Assembly: GCF_026745355.1 (NCBI RefSeq)
Contig: NC_079202.1
Coordinates: 46,004,873 to 46,068,872 of the forward strand
DNA: 64,000 nt
Direction: 5' to 3'
From: Beta vulgaris subsp. vulgaris
Lineage: Eukaryota > Streptophyta > Magnoliopsida > Caryophyllales > Amaranthaceae
The notes under the pieces were generated by a model. That model worked only from the letters and a program-made list of their open reading frames with translations. It was not told the DNA's origin and ran no database searches. How positions within the stretch are numbered: position 1 is the first letter of the stretch; each line of letters opens with the position of its first letter. Of this stretch, positions 11,846 to 23,240 are shown one piece after another. The position numbers were made by a program, and so were the translations under genes.

Positions 11846-12654
11846 TATTGAACAAAAAGTCCTGGCCAACACTCGGAGAATTCGACAAAGCCGAAGACCC
11901 TCGAGATCATCACATTAAGGAGGAAACCCTTCCCTCGAGGTAGCCGAAAAATTAGCGGGAGACCCTCGCCAGGCCATTGTTCTTTGCTCCAGGCACTAGC
12001 ACGTCCTTGAGGAAGTCCACCCTCGAGAAGTGATTAGCGATGTGTCAATCTTGGGGAGCCTCAACAGAGGGTGACCTTACCTCGAGTCGAGCCCCCTCGA
12101 TATGAGCAACCAAGTCCCAGCCATGTCACCTAGTAAGACCTTCAACAACTAGCAGATTGTCTCAGTGACAATCTCGAGCGAAGCCTCAGGGCAATCATGT
12201 TAAACTTCCAGAATGGAGGGGAAGGCACATCAACTAGGCCCCTTGGCCCTCGATTATTTCTAGGGCAGCCCAGGTGAGATCCTCTCGATAGCTGACCCCA
12301 GCTCATCACCTCGATTATTCCGAACTCTACTCGAGTCCCCCAAATCACTGCCCAAGCTCCTCCTAATAGAGAAGAAGCAAGACACGTCATTAATGAGTGC
12401 CACCTCAAGAATGATATACGTGATGCCCGTGATGTCCTGAATGAACGACGGGCACGATCGAGGAAAGAAGGAGAGGTTCTCCCGAACACTAGCCGGGAAC
12501 GGAGGGAACCGTGACAGCAAAAAAAGGATAGTAAGGAAAGCGAACAAGGATCGAGCAGCTCTGAACCTAGCGAAGAGTCTAAAGCTCAACTCGACAACCT
12601 TGGCTTCATCACCCCTTTCAATGAGGGAATAAAGAGGACCCCCAACCCCCGTAA

Positions 12655-13500
12655 AGTAATGGTCCCGCCAATCGAGCATTATGGGGGGACTACAAATCCT
12701 ATCGATCACTTAGCAGCATTCAAGGCACGGATGAATGCGTAAACGGGTAGTGAAGCTGCGTGGTGCAAGTTCTTCCCCACCACCCTAAAGGGGATCGCTA
12801 TCACTTGGTTCACAGAGCTTCCCCAGGAAGCATTTAGAACTTTGCCGCCCTCAAGGCAGCATTTAAGCAAAATTTCATAGCAGGCTGGAGACACCGAAAG
12901 ACCAGCACTCATGTCTACAGGTAACGGATGGATGAGGATATGGCAGAGTATATCAAGAGGTTCAACGAGGAGTATTTGAAGGTCTCCGATCTACAGGACA
13001 GTGTGGCATTCACCGCATTAATGTCCGGACTCTATCCTTCGAGCAAGTTCAAGCTCAAACTCGCAGAAAACGAGGCCTCTACATTCTCCGAATCAATGAA
13101 CCTCGTGCAGAAGTTCATCTAGGCCTCCGACATTTGCAAGACATATGAGGAACCGAGTTCAAACAAAGAAACACGAGTACGTTGCTCGAGCAATCTTTCC
13201 AAGGAATATCCCTCACAAAGAAAGGGATAACAAGCCTCGCCAGAACGATAATGGGCTTGACCCTCGTTAGAATCTCAACAGAAGAGAAATCTACCTCGAC
13301 ATCAAAGAAAAGTATACTCTGCCTAAACCCAACCCCATTAGAACTGCCGTCAACAGGAGAGATAAGAGGCTCTGGTGCGAGTATTATCATAATTGCGGCC
13401 ACACCACTCGTGACTGTAGAGAACTGAAGAGGGTGTTGGATAAGCTCGCCGACGAAGGAAAATTGAACCAATACTTGAAAGATCCGAAACAAAAGAAGAA
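12655..13500 (+). pseudogene. gag: gag of Tat-like element 2
   Basis: Frames in order give IEHYGGTTNPIDHLAAFKA (about 12670-12730), typical of the start of the retrotransposon gag domain, then MAEYIKRFNEEYLKVSDLQD (about 12940-12995), and near 13378-13425 a zinc-knuckle-like CEYYHNCGHTTRDC. The stop at 12739, changes of frame and a TAG at 13120 break it. The capsid-nucleocapsid protein would package the element's RNA. Sequence between the primer site and 12655 is probably 5' leader and gag N-terminus, too decayed to define. Confidence 0.75.
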
Positions 13501-13716
13501 AGATCCTGGAAATGAGAAGGAATTCCGAAGTGATGAACCTATCGGGTTCGTAAACGTCATTGCTGGAGGCTACGGTTCGGGTGGCTTAACCAACCGATCT
13601 CGAAAGAAACACTTCTACACCCTAAAACACGGGACTGACGTTGCGAGCACGGCCGCCTGTCCAACAATGACGTTCAAAGATAGCTATCGACTGATACAAA
13701 CCCTCCCGATTACCCC

Positions 13717-13962
13717 TTGGTCGTGGAGATGAATATTGCTAACCTTAAGATGGGTCGAGTGCTTATCGACAGCGGAAGCTTCACGGACATTATAACAATG
13801 GACTGCCTGTCAAAACTAAAATATCGAGAGACTGACCTGACGCACATCAACGAGCCATTGGTAGGGTTCAGAGGACAGTCCGTCCATCCATTGGGATCAG
13901 TCAAAATATCTACTCGAATAGGAGAGAATGGTAAGGAAGGAACGTGGTCATCGACTTCCTAG
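13717..13962 (+). pseudogene. Aspartic protease region of element 2
   Basis: The frame contains RVLIDSGSFTDII, which has the catalytic Asp in the LIDSGS form seen in many plant Ty3/gypsy proteases. It follows gag and precedes RT as expected. The frame ends at a stop at 13960-13962. Confidence 0.75.
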
Positions 13963-14178
13963 ATGTTGACACAAACCTCCCCTATAACGTCATCATTGGA
14001 CTACCTACCTTCAACAAGTAAGGTCAAGGCTGCCATTTTTACATATCAGCTGTTACGACAATTCGATGGTGACGATGGAAAGGTCTCCCAACTGTTTGGA
14101 GAACAGAAGTCCGCCCGAGAATGTTATGTGAACAGCCTAAAAAACCAAGAAAAGGAAGAAGCTCCTCGAAAAAGAATG

Positions 14179-14289
14179 CCAAGTGTTACGAATGGCCTCG
14201 TCCAGCGGACAGGTATGTGGCCTTCATGGGGCACTATGTGGCCGAGAACCCCAAGTGTTACGAATGGCCTCGTCCAGCGGACAGGTATG
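14179..14289 (+). repeat. 72-bp in-frame duplication between protease and RT
   Basis: A 39-base block starting CCAAGTGTTACG occurs at 14179 and again, unchanged, at 14251. The 72-base offset keeps the frame and doubles a 24-residue unit containing KCYEWPRPADRY. It lies in the linker between protease and RT. Confidence 0.85.
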
Positions 14290-14444
14290 GAGAAGTATGT
14301 ATCAATAAGGACAAAGGACGAGCAGTACGGATCGGCAAGCAAATCCCTTGTAATGTAAGAGCCCAAATCGTGGAAGTAATTCAAGAATTCAAGGACGTAT
14401 TTGCATACACCATCGACGAGATGCCGGGCATCGACCCCTAGCTC

Positions 14445-15763
14445 ATGGTCCATCGCTTGAATATCAAGGATATGTATCGACCGGTTAAACAAAAGTTAAG
14501 ACACCAAGGTGCCGATAGAAGCACAGCTGCAGCAGAAGAGGTCAAGAAGCCATTAGCTGCGGGCTTTATCCGAGAATGCCAATATACAGAATGGTTGGCC
14601 AACGTGGTCCTAGTCCGCAAATCATCTGAGGCTTGAAGAACGTGCGTCGACTTCACATACCTAAATAAGGCCTGTCCGAAAGACGATTTCCCACTCCCCA
14701 ATATCGATAGGCTGGTCGACTCAATCGTCGGGCATGCCCTCTTTAGCTTCATGGACGCAACACAGGGTATCACCATATCCCCATGGCTGAAGAAGATCAA
14801 GTACACACCGCATTCACTACCAGCTCCAGCATCTACTGCTACAAAGTCATGTCTTTTGGCCTCAAAAATGCCGGTGCCACCTACCAGCGATTTGTGAACA
14901 AGATGTTCGGGAAGCAAATATGGAGGAACTTAGAAGTATACGTTAATGACATGATCGTTAAGAGCAAGAAGGAGGGAGATCATGTTTCGGATCTAAGAGA
15001 AACACTTTCTACTCTACGCGCTCATAAGATGAAACTTAATCCAAAGAAATGTGTCTTCAGCGTGAAGGGTGGAAAGTGCCTTGGTTTCCTCGTGGATGAA
15101 AGGGGCATAAAAGCCAACCCCGATAAAATTCAAGCCATCATCTAAATGAAGAGCCCTCGAACTGTTAAAGAAGTTGGGCACCTAACCGGCTGCATGGCGG
15201 CGTTGGGACGCTTTCGGTCGCGATCAGCCCACAAAAGCTTATACTTCTTCAGGACATTAAAGCAGTCGACTTTCGACTAGGATGATGCGGCAGAAGAAGC
15301 ATTCCAACAGCTGAAAACCCAGCTGGCTAGTTTTCCTAAGCTTGTCTCCTCACTGTAGGGAGAAACACTCTTGTTTATCTGGCCGTATCAGATCACGCCT
15401 TCAGTGTTGTCCTCGTTACTGAGCGCGAAAAGAACCATCATCCCGTGTATTTCGTAAGTCATGCCCTTCGAGGCGTAGAGGCCAAGTACCCTCCAATCCA
15501 AAAAAATGATTTTCGCCTTCGTCCTTGCCACTCGCAAACTCAAGCCTTACTTTCAGGCACACCCCATCAAAGTTCTGACTAGCCAGCCCATACGAAAGGT
15601 GATCGAAGGCAGAAACCCATGTAGTAGGGTGACAGATTGGTCAAACCAATTATCAGATTTCAGCATCGAATTTGAGCCTCACCGCGCTATCAAAGCTCAA
15701 GCGCTAGCCGATTTCATCGTCGAATGTAGCTTTAGGCCTGAGCCTATGGAAGAAGGCTTCTAG
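14445..15763 (+). pseudogene. Reverse transcriptase and RNase H of element 2
   Basis: RT motifs are seen in order: AAGFIRECQYTEWLANVV, then CVDFTYLNKACPKDDFPLPN, then DATQG, MSFGLKNAGATYQR, and the catalytic box at 14939-14950. This box reads YVND instead of YVDD, so one of the two catalytic aspartates is replaced. The connection and RNase H region follows to about 15763 (FVLATRKLKPYFQ). Frame changes occur near 14636, 14780, 15145 and 15358. Even without the breaks, the YVND change would be expected to inactivate polymerisation. Confidence 0.85.
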
Positions 15764-16540
15764 GAATTGTTTGTCGATGGATCATCATCGAAAGTTCGAT
15801 GTGGTGCCGGATTGTTAATTTTGACCCGCAAAAGAACAGAACAGAATATGCAATAAAGTTCAACTTCACAGCCTCGAATAATGAATCCGAGTATGAGCCA
15901 ATACTGCTAGTAATACAACTATCTAAGACAGCTGGGACTCGAAGACTCAAAGCTCATTCAGACTCTCAGCTCATCGTCGGACAGGTGACTGGGGAATTTG
16001 AGGCTAAAGAGGACAGTATGAAGATGTACTTGAAGAAAGTTAAGGAAGAAATAACATATAGGGTTTTTCTACGTTATACCCTTGTGTTTCTTCAATTTCT
16101 ACGTTTTACCCCAACTTTTTAAAAATTCCACACGGTACCCTCAAGCTTATCTTTTTTAAAACACGATGCCCAAACTGCTGATTATATGTCATTAATTTCA
16201 TTTATTTTTTTGAATTATTGGAACGAATTTGACTTATACATAGTTTAACCCTTATAAGGTTATTCACTAATTAGATTCGTTCCACCGGAATATAAAAAAT
16301 AGACGAAATTAATGATGTATAATTAGCGGTAGGGGCATTGTCCGTTGAAAAAGGTAAGTTTAAGGGTACTGTGTGGAATTTTGAAAAGCTTGGGGTACAA
16401 CGTAGAAATTGAAAAAATACAAGGGTATAATGTAGAAAAACCCTAACATATATGTCCCCTTTCATCATCACTCAAATCCCTTAATTAGAAAATCAACAAG
16501 CAGACGTACATGCAAGATTGGCCAGCTCAACTGAGGACCT
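15764..16540 (+). pseudogene. Second (Tat-type) RNase H of element 2, interrupted
   Basis: After the pol RNase H a second domain begins LFVDGSSSKVRCGAGL and continues with ASNNESEYEPILL and RLKAHSDSQLIVGQVTGEF. These are the motifs of the additional RNase H acquired by Tat-lineage elements (dual RNase H), known from the literature on that lineage. A Mutator-like MITE cuts the domain at 16061-16443, and its 9-bp TSD adds a further frame change. Confidence 0.75.
16061..16443. mobile_element. Mutator-like MITE, 383 bp, 9-bp TSD
   Basis: A perfect 9-bp TSD TAACATATA lies at 16052-16060 and 16444-16452. The ends are long, well-matched inverted repeats starting GGGTTTTTCTACGTTATACC, with the other end differing at one position in the first 20. 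The inside is AT-rich without coding capacity. The 9-bp TSD and long TIRs identify a non-autonomous Mutator-like element. Confidence 0.9.
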
Positions 16541-16599
16541 CTCATCCTGGCCAACGAAAGTTCTCAAAGCCAAAAGCATAAATAGGGGAGTAGCCACAC

Positions 16600-17866
16600 T
16601 CGAAAGAAGCCCTACTTGGATGGATAAAATCATATCTTTCTTCAGGGATGGTGTACTACCTCAACATGAACTTGAGGCAGAAAAAGTACGAAGGCGAGCT
16701 TGATGGTTTACCTACCACGAGGGAAAATTGTACAAGAGGTCACTCACTCACCCCCTCCTCCGCTGCTTGACTCCGCAAGAAGGAGCCTATGTCCTCCGAG
16801 AAATACACCAAGGGGCATGTTGGAGTCACTAGGGGGCTTGAACCATCACAGTTAAGGCCCTTCGTGTAGGGTACTATTGGCCAACAATGAGAGAAGATGC
16901 CTCGAGTATGGTTCAAAAGTGCAGGGATTGCCAGATGCACGCCAACCTTCCCCATCAAGCTGTCAGCTCCTTGACCACCATCCAAGCTCCTCTACCCTTT
17001 GAATCTGGGGAATAGACTTGTTAGAACCTTTTCCTCCCGCTTCGGGTCAACGAAGATTCATTTTGGTGGTCGTCGACTATTTCACAAAGTGGGTTGAGGC
17101 TGCACATTTATCCTCCATCATAGATAAACAAGTGCAACAATTTATTTGGCAGAACTTGATCACCAGATGTGGGGTCCCTTGAGCTTTGATATCGGCAATG
17201 GTCGCCAATTTAATAGCGGACCCACAAAGGACTATTGCTCCCAATTCGGCATCGAAACCAGGTTTCCAGCCATCAGTCGCCCTGTAATAATGGACAGGCG
17301 GAGGCCGCAAATAAAGTGGTACTGAAGGGATTGAAAACCATGGTCGAGGGAGCTAAAGGCTCATGGATCAACGACTTACCTGACATCCTATGGTCAACAA
17401 GAACGACGGTTCGAGAAGCCACAGGACAAACACCATTCAACCTTGTGTATGGCAGTGAGGTTGTATTTCCCGTCGAAGTAGGCACCTCACCGAGGATAAC
17501 CTTCTACGACTACAACAACAACGAAGAAGAAAAGAGGGTTAACCTCGATCTACTACCTGAAGCTCGAGGCAACGCCCTCCTAAAGGTCATCTCCTACAAA
17601 CTTAAACTCACAAAGTTGTTCAGTCGCCGGGTCAAACATCGACCATTCCTGGTTCATGATTGGGTCCTGAGAAAATTTGAAGCCACGGGCAGAGAACCTC
17701 GCCTTGGTAAACTATAACCCAACTGGGAGGGACCTTACTGGATCAATAAGGTCGTTCGACCAGGCTCTTATCGCTTGGAAGATCAGGAAGGACATCCGCT
17801 CCTTCGACCATGGAGCGCTGACGACTTTCGCTAGTTTTATGTTTAAGTTCCTCCCTCGAGATTAGA
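16600..17866 (+). pseudogene. Integrase of Tat-like element 2
   Basis: In order: a zinc-binding region with VGYYWPTM and CRDCQMHA, the start of the catalytic core LVVVDYFTKWVEAA at about 17065-17105, a degenerate middle part, then NNGQAEAANKVVLKGLKTM with the catalytic Glu near 17300, and a C-terminal region with ATGQTPFNLVYGSEVVFPVE and WEGPYWINKVVRPGSYRLED-like remnants. The frame breaks at several points. No chromodomain is visible. The 3' end at about 17866 faces the aORF end at 18358, so the two transcription units would converge. Confidence 0.8.
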
Positions 17867-18212
17867 GGCATATTATGTTGTTACCTTTTGGGTGCACTGA
17901 CTAAGCCCAAGTTCTGTAAAAATCACTCAGTCTTTTTGGGGCACAGAGTAAGCCCAACTTTTGTAAAGATTATTTGGTAGATACTGCTATTGTAAGATTG
18001 GTTCTCGAATCAAAGCACCATTAATTAAATCTCTATAGAATTTAATTAAATCTCGAAGGTAGAAACTTAAACAAAACAAGGCAAAGTGCAAAGAATCAAG
18101 ATTTATTCCATTAATCGAGATACAAGACATCGAAGTAGCTAGATTACAAGCTAAAGAGAAACTAAGGCAACAAGTAAATTTAAGGGTTCAACATTAACCC
18201 TGGTAGGAGGCA

Positions 18213-18320
18213 GTCGAGAAGAAGAAGTGACCGGCAGAGAAGAAGAAGAAGATACAGGCCGAGAAGAAGAAGGGATCAGCCGAGAAGAAGCAACGAGCGG
18301 CTGAGAAGAAGAAGCGAGTC
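18213..18320. repeat. Degenerate GAAGAA-rich repeat downstream of the aORF
   Basis: Blocks of GAGAAGAAGAAG alternate with short spacers such as TCAGCC and CGAGCGGC. The stretch lies just after the stop codon of the minus-strand aORF, in the zone where it converges with integrase. Confidence 0.6.
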
Positions 18321-18357
18321 GGGGAGATCAACCCTCGAGGTTACCAGTGGCAGGAGC

Positions 18358-21300
18358 CTAGTCCTCGTCCTTAGGGGCCTCATATTTGGCCTTTGCATCC
18401 TCCCGAGGTGTGACAGCCTCCTCATGAGAAAGCGCCGCAACCCCCTCCTCCACATCTCTCCAAGAGAGGCCAGGGGACACCCTCTGGAGAAGAGATCGCA
18501 CTTTTCGGAGGGCCTTAGCATGGCCTATCTCGGAAGCCTGGAGCGATGCGTCTTCGAGAAAGGTCATCCCCTCCTGGGAGACCTTCCAATTGTTGATCAT
18601 CAGGGCTCGACAAGTGGTGGCCTGGCGATAGCCTTCTTGGCCCTCTTATCAGCCCTATCAGCCTTAGCCAAGGCCTCCTTACACTCCTTAGAAGCCTCTC
18701 GCTGTCTCGTGTTGGCTGAGTCCCTTTGCTTCGTGAGGTCCATAATGGATTGCTCATACTCACCAACCCTCTCTTCGAATGACTTCTAGTCCTCCTTAAT
18801 AGCCCCTTCGGCCTCCGGGCGCTTTAACTCAGCAATCCGGAGGCGGTTGGCCAGGGCAAACCTCTCATCGAGGGACATCTCGCCCTTCGAATCCTCAACG
18901 GTCGGATCCCCAGACTAGACCGTCGAGCCATGGCCGACACCCTGATCGACAACTGTTACAAAGAAAGACAACATAAGTTGGGGTTAAGTTATTATAAGAA
19001 GAATAAGAGAAAGAAAACAAGAAAATTGAATTACCTCGACCAAGTTCGCCTTAATGGCCTCAAGCTCCTAACCCCCGGGGGCCACGCAAGCGTTCTTATC
19101 AGTGGCCTTCATGAGGTGCCCCGACGCCTTGTCGAACCTCACAGCCATTTCTGCCCTCAGAAGGGATATGAAGGGAACCCAGAGAGACTCTTACGGCTAC
19201 GGTCTTTTCCTCGAGGGCATATCACCCTTTGGCCCTGAAGGAGTTTCCAGAGGAAGGTCCGCGAGCTTAACCTTTGAGGGTTCTTGCTTAAGGACGGTGC
19301 AGCTGAGGGCAAGCCCCCCACGTCGATCAAAGGAGCGTCCTTCGAAGAGATCCCGTCATGGAGGACGGCTTTCGAGATAGCAGCTCCCCCTGTCAAAGGG
19401 GAAGCTGCGCTCGAGCTGGACTTAGCCAGCTGGCGGCGCTTACCTGCTCGAAGTGTCTCGGCAGTAATAAGAGGCTGAGACATTGGAATTCGAGTAAGAG
19501 GCAAAAAAGGATTGGTCGTGGAGATAAAGAAAAGAGAGTAAGAAGTGGCGTTGTGAGTTTTGGAATGACCAAGTCCCATACTTATAAAGAAGCGGGACCA
19601 CGGTTCCCAAGGCGATAATAAATACAACTACTTTCATTGGGCCTCCCTCTTGGGCCCAGCCGTGCCAGCACGCGCCACATGTTCGTCACGTGCCTTGAAT
19701 CCATGAACTTAACAGGTATAACACATCGAGTGAAGTTGCCAATCGAGCGACATTCAAAGTAAAGCACATCGAAGCATTACAAGAAATAAAAAGAGAAAAG
19801 GCAAAAGGCCAATATTGCAAGAAAACAAATTCAAGAGAGAAGCCAAGCCATTTCATTCATTGTAAAAGCTTTACATCCTAAAGTCAGTAAGGACCCAACT
19901 AAATACAAAAGGGCTAAAGATAAAATGTTGACTAAGGAAGGAGTCAGTCGGAACTGCTAGTTGAGCTGCTCGAAGTATCCTCAGAGTCAAGGGAGGTGGA
20001 AGCACTCGAGCTAACTTGCCCCTTGGGCTCTTCCTCTCCACCATGCTCCCCGACCTTGACATTCCAAGAATCACTTACCGGAGGCCCATTGATGTTAAGG
20101 GAGGCATCGGCTTCAAGTTCCGCAGCTATGATCGAGTTGTACTCCGTCTAGACCACGCCCCAGTCGACTGAGGGGTACGTTCTCCCAGAGCTTCTCGAAG
20201 CTTACCCAATGTAACTTTGGTTGTGACCTCTGCTCCGACAAGTCTCATGTCAACAGCAAAATCCTTGTCGGCCTGGGAGTTTTGTCAGTCTTGGATGATC
20301 CGCTCCCTGGCCTGCGAGGATTTGCCCTTCGAGGAGTCGTACTGACGCTTGATCGAGTCCCTTTGACTCTGGGCGTCGAGGATCTTCTGCTCCCACGAGG
20401 CTTTCTCATCAAGAAGCTTCTTCATTTCAACCTCGATGTCCTTCTGAAGCCCATCGATCTCAAGCTTGCGGTTCAAAGTGATCTGCTTCTGGTCGGCTCG
20501 CTCCTCCCGAAGCCGTCGAAATCCAATCGTATGTCGATGGTACATGATGGCCATCCGAACCGAGCACTGAAAAGAGCAGCAGAAGTTAACTCTAAAGCAT
20601 AAGTTAGCAGCAAGTAAAGTAATATCAACAAAGACTTACATCGATCCAGGATGAGAGAAAGGCTTCGACTTCCTCTTATTCGTTTAAATTTCAGCAAACC
20701 TCGATGTCTGCATTAGTGAGGAACCGTTTGACGGCAAGGTCGAAGCGCCTGGCCTTTTCCATCCCCGACAGCTCCGTAAAGGGCAGCAAGGCAGGCTTCG
20801 GGTCCATTGTCTTCCTCTTCTTCCCAATCGAAAGATCCTCCTCTCGAGGAGAGGACTCCTCTCTAGCCTCTCGAGGTTGGGATGGCCCCTCCCTCGATCG
20901 AGGAGCAGAGTCCAGAGTAACCCTCCTTCCTCTATCCTCATCCCCTCGAGGCGTCACAATGGCGGAAGCAGTTGGGGGGTGACTTTGCGGCCTCTTCACG
21001 GATCCTGCAAAGAAAGAGAGGAGGTCAGACAGCAAACAAAGGAATGAAAGGGAATCGAGAGAGGAAAGATGTTACCTTGGGGGCACGAGGGACCTGAGTG
21101 TCTCCTCTCGATACATTCTGGGGGATTTGCTCCTGTACCCATTGGTTAGCGCTCAGGCGCTTCTGCATCTCTTCGCTAAGCTCTTGGCGGGCGATAAATG
21201 CATAATAAAGAAAAAACAAGTCAGTAGTTGAGCGCGAACTTCCCGGTAGAGTACCTAACAGTAAGTTCCCCACCATTGGGATAAGCAGGGCTCAACCCCA

Positions 21301-22353
21301 TCGCCGAAAGAAAGTGTTCGTTACTTAGATCCTCTGCGCCAGGGTTCCAATGCTGAGGAATCTGCTTTCGATCTCCATTGACAATTGAGGTGATGGTCTG
21401 AAAGTAAATGGCCACCCTGGCTTCACCCTCTGACATCCGAGGCACTGATCTATTTAAGGCCAGGTTCGGGCCTCCGAGCGAGGGAATGATGGCGAAATCC
21501 CACTGCTCGACTCGATATATATAGATAAACTCGGTGCGGAAAAATTGTTGGTTCGAGGGCATAGTCCCCACAATCTTATGGAGGAAACGGACTTGGAAGC
21601 TCCACCACACCTCCCTATTCGAGGTCGCGGACATTACTACCAACTTCATCATATTCCCCACAGAGTCAAGGATGGCTCCACTTCCATATTATTGCAAATC
21701 GAAAGGAAGCCCACCATCAAGCCCATGTTGTTGGGCATCGATTGAGAGAGGGCGACGTTCGAACGAAGTACCTCGACTATTAACGGATGAAAGGGAAACC
21801 TCAAACCTATGCAACCTGTTGGAGGAGTGCAAATGGTCTCGTCAGGTTCTGAGATATACAAGGCATACGGATGACGAATCCAGTACGAGTTCTCGAGGAA
21901 GCGAAGGTTATTTCCTAAAAATTGCATTAAAAGGTCCTCAAACGTAGAAGTTTGTTATGCCCCTCGCCTGAGACTGAGCTTCTTCCTCCTTACCACTCGT
22001 GCTCAGGACAAGGGAATGATCTTCAGTATTGCCCTCCATCGTGCGAACTACCTGGCTATCAGGAAGATCGTCTAAGTAACTCCTTACTGCCCGGGGTCGA
22101 GTAATGGTGACAACATGTGGGGGGTTCTTCAACTCCTCCCCCCATCAGAAAGCATTGAAATACCGTCGCTCGAGCACGGTAAGGCATCTAGAACCTGAGA
22201 AGAGTTAGGATAGTCGAATGCTACGAACACTACGGAAACCCCGTTTATTAAAACCCCGTAGAACAGTGGTTCGGGTGGAGGAGGAGGGGTCCTCGAGCTA
22301 GACGACGAGCCCCCGGTATTCCTCAATAGGGGACTCCATCCAGAAGGGTTCAT
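18358..22353 (-). pseudogene. Antisense accessory ORF (aORF) of Tat-like element 2, with introns
   Basis: The minus-strand ATG at 22353 starts MNPSGWSPLLRNTGG and a Ser/Pro-rich N-terminus. Around 21930-21650 the translation includes GLRFPFHPLIVEVLRSN, like the Transposase_28 'putative gypsy type transposon' domain, followed by a longer conserved region (21661-21221), a basic-acidic linker (21035-20691) and a coiled-coil region (20554-20285), ending at a TAG at 18358-18360. Three clean introns are visible on the minus strand: 21075-21005 (GTAACA to TTTGCAG), 20639-20567 (GTAAGT to TTTTCAG) and 19034-18953 (GTAATT to TAACAG), all 71-82 bases. Stops and frame changes near 22129, 21938 and 21220 suggest decay or unrecognised introns. 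Nothing tells its function. Confidence 0.65.
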
Positions 22354-22473
22354 TTATGACTAAGAAAAGAGGCAAGGAAAGTAGGTCGTACCTTTGATGG
22401 ACGGCCCTCCAGATCCTCTCTTGATCGAAGGACAGCTGTCGACTTCTAAGCTCTCGAGACAGTAATTGTGCAC

Positions 22474-22774
22474 TAGAGGTGATCATTTTGGCCCGGCCCG
22501 ACTCGTTTTTGGGCCGGGTTTTGGGCAAAATTTTTCGGCCCGCGGGCCGGGCCGGGACCGGCCCGGTCGTTTTTTTTGTTTTTGGGCGGGCTTTGGGCAA
22601 GCTAAAAACGACTTTTTAGTCTATTTTTTGGCCCGGCCCGTTTTGGCCCGCGAAAGCCAGCTAAGCCCGGCCCGAAATAGCGGGCTTTGGACACAAAAAT
22701 TCGGCCCGAATTTAGGCCCGGTCCGGCCAATGGGCAAATTTTTTTGGCCGCGGCCCGGCCCATGATCACCTCTA
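22474..22774. mobile_element. GC-rich hAT-type MITE, 301 bp, 8-bp TSD
   Basis: A perfect 8-bp TSD TTGTGCAC flanks it (22466-22473 and 22775-22782). The ends are inverted: TAGAGGTGATCAT and its complement. The inside repeats GGCCCGGCCC and its complement GGGCCGGGCC many times, so the strand can fold extensively. It lies in the 5' leader of the aORF, between the TATA box and the ATG. A diverged copy is at 27047-27293. Confidence 0.9.
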
Positions 22775-22852
22775 TTGTGCACGCAACAAAAACAATCCCT
22801 GGAGAATCAGAATATGGAATGAGAAAAAATGAAGTGGTCCTCGCCTTTCTCA

Positions 22853-22860
22853 TTATATAA
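22853..22860 (-). promoter_or_regulatory. TATA box of the aORF, element 2
   Basis: On the minus strand TTATATAAT lies upstream of the aORF. After removal of the MITE the distance to the ATG is about 190 bases, close to the 230 in element 1. No other gene on this strand could use it. Confidence 0.5.
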
Positions 22861-23240
22861 GCCACGCTGAGAGTGACGGTTGACATTCGAAGGGCTCGAA
22901 GAGCTCCGAAAAGATAGGCTCAAATTGGGCCTCACGGCATGCCCAAGTCACCCCACTCAGGGTGATCTCCATCAGCTACCCGAGCTAGTCCACCCTGGCT
23001 CACTAGATCAACTGAATTCAACTGAAACCAAGGACCATATGGAGGGCGACCACCAGGAAACCGCCCCTAACCTGAGCATCCTCCCTTAGCTACAGTCCAG
23101 CCCGCTCCCGCCCAGCGGGCTGGCTGAAGCCAACTAAGTCCAAAGACCTACACCTAGGCACTTCACCCGAATTGAGTGAAGTATACTTCAAAGTCACCGC
23201 AACTACTGGAGTCCACGCCCATGAAGTGCTACGATATTAG

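Noticed and set aside
22298..22600. 100-codon minus-strand ORF starting MPKARPKTKK
   Set aside because: Most of it is read through the GC-rich hAT-type MITE; only its end overlaps the real aORF 5' region.
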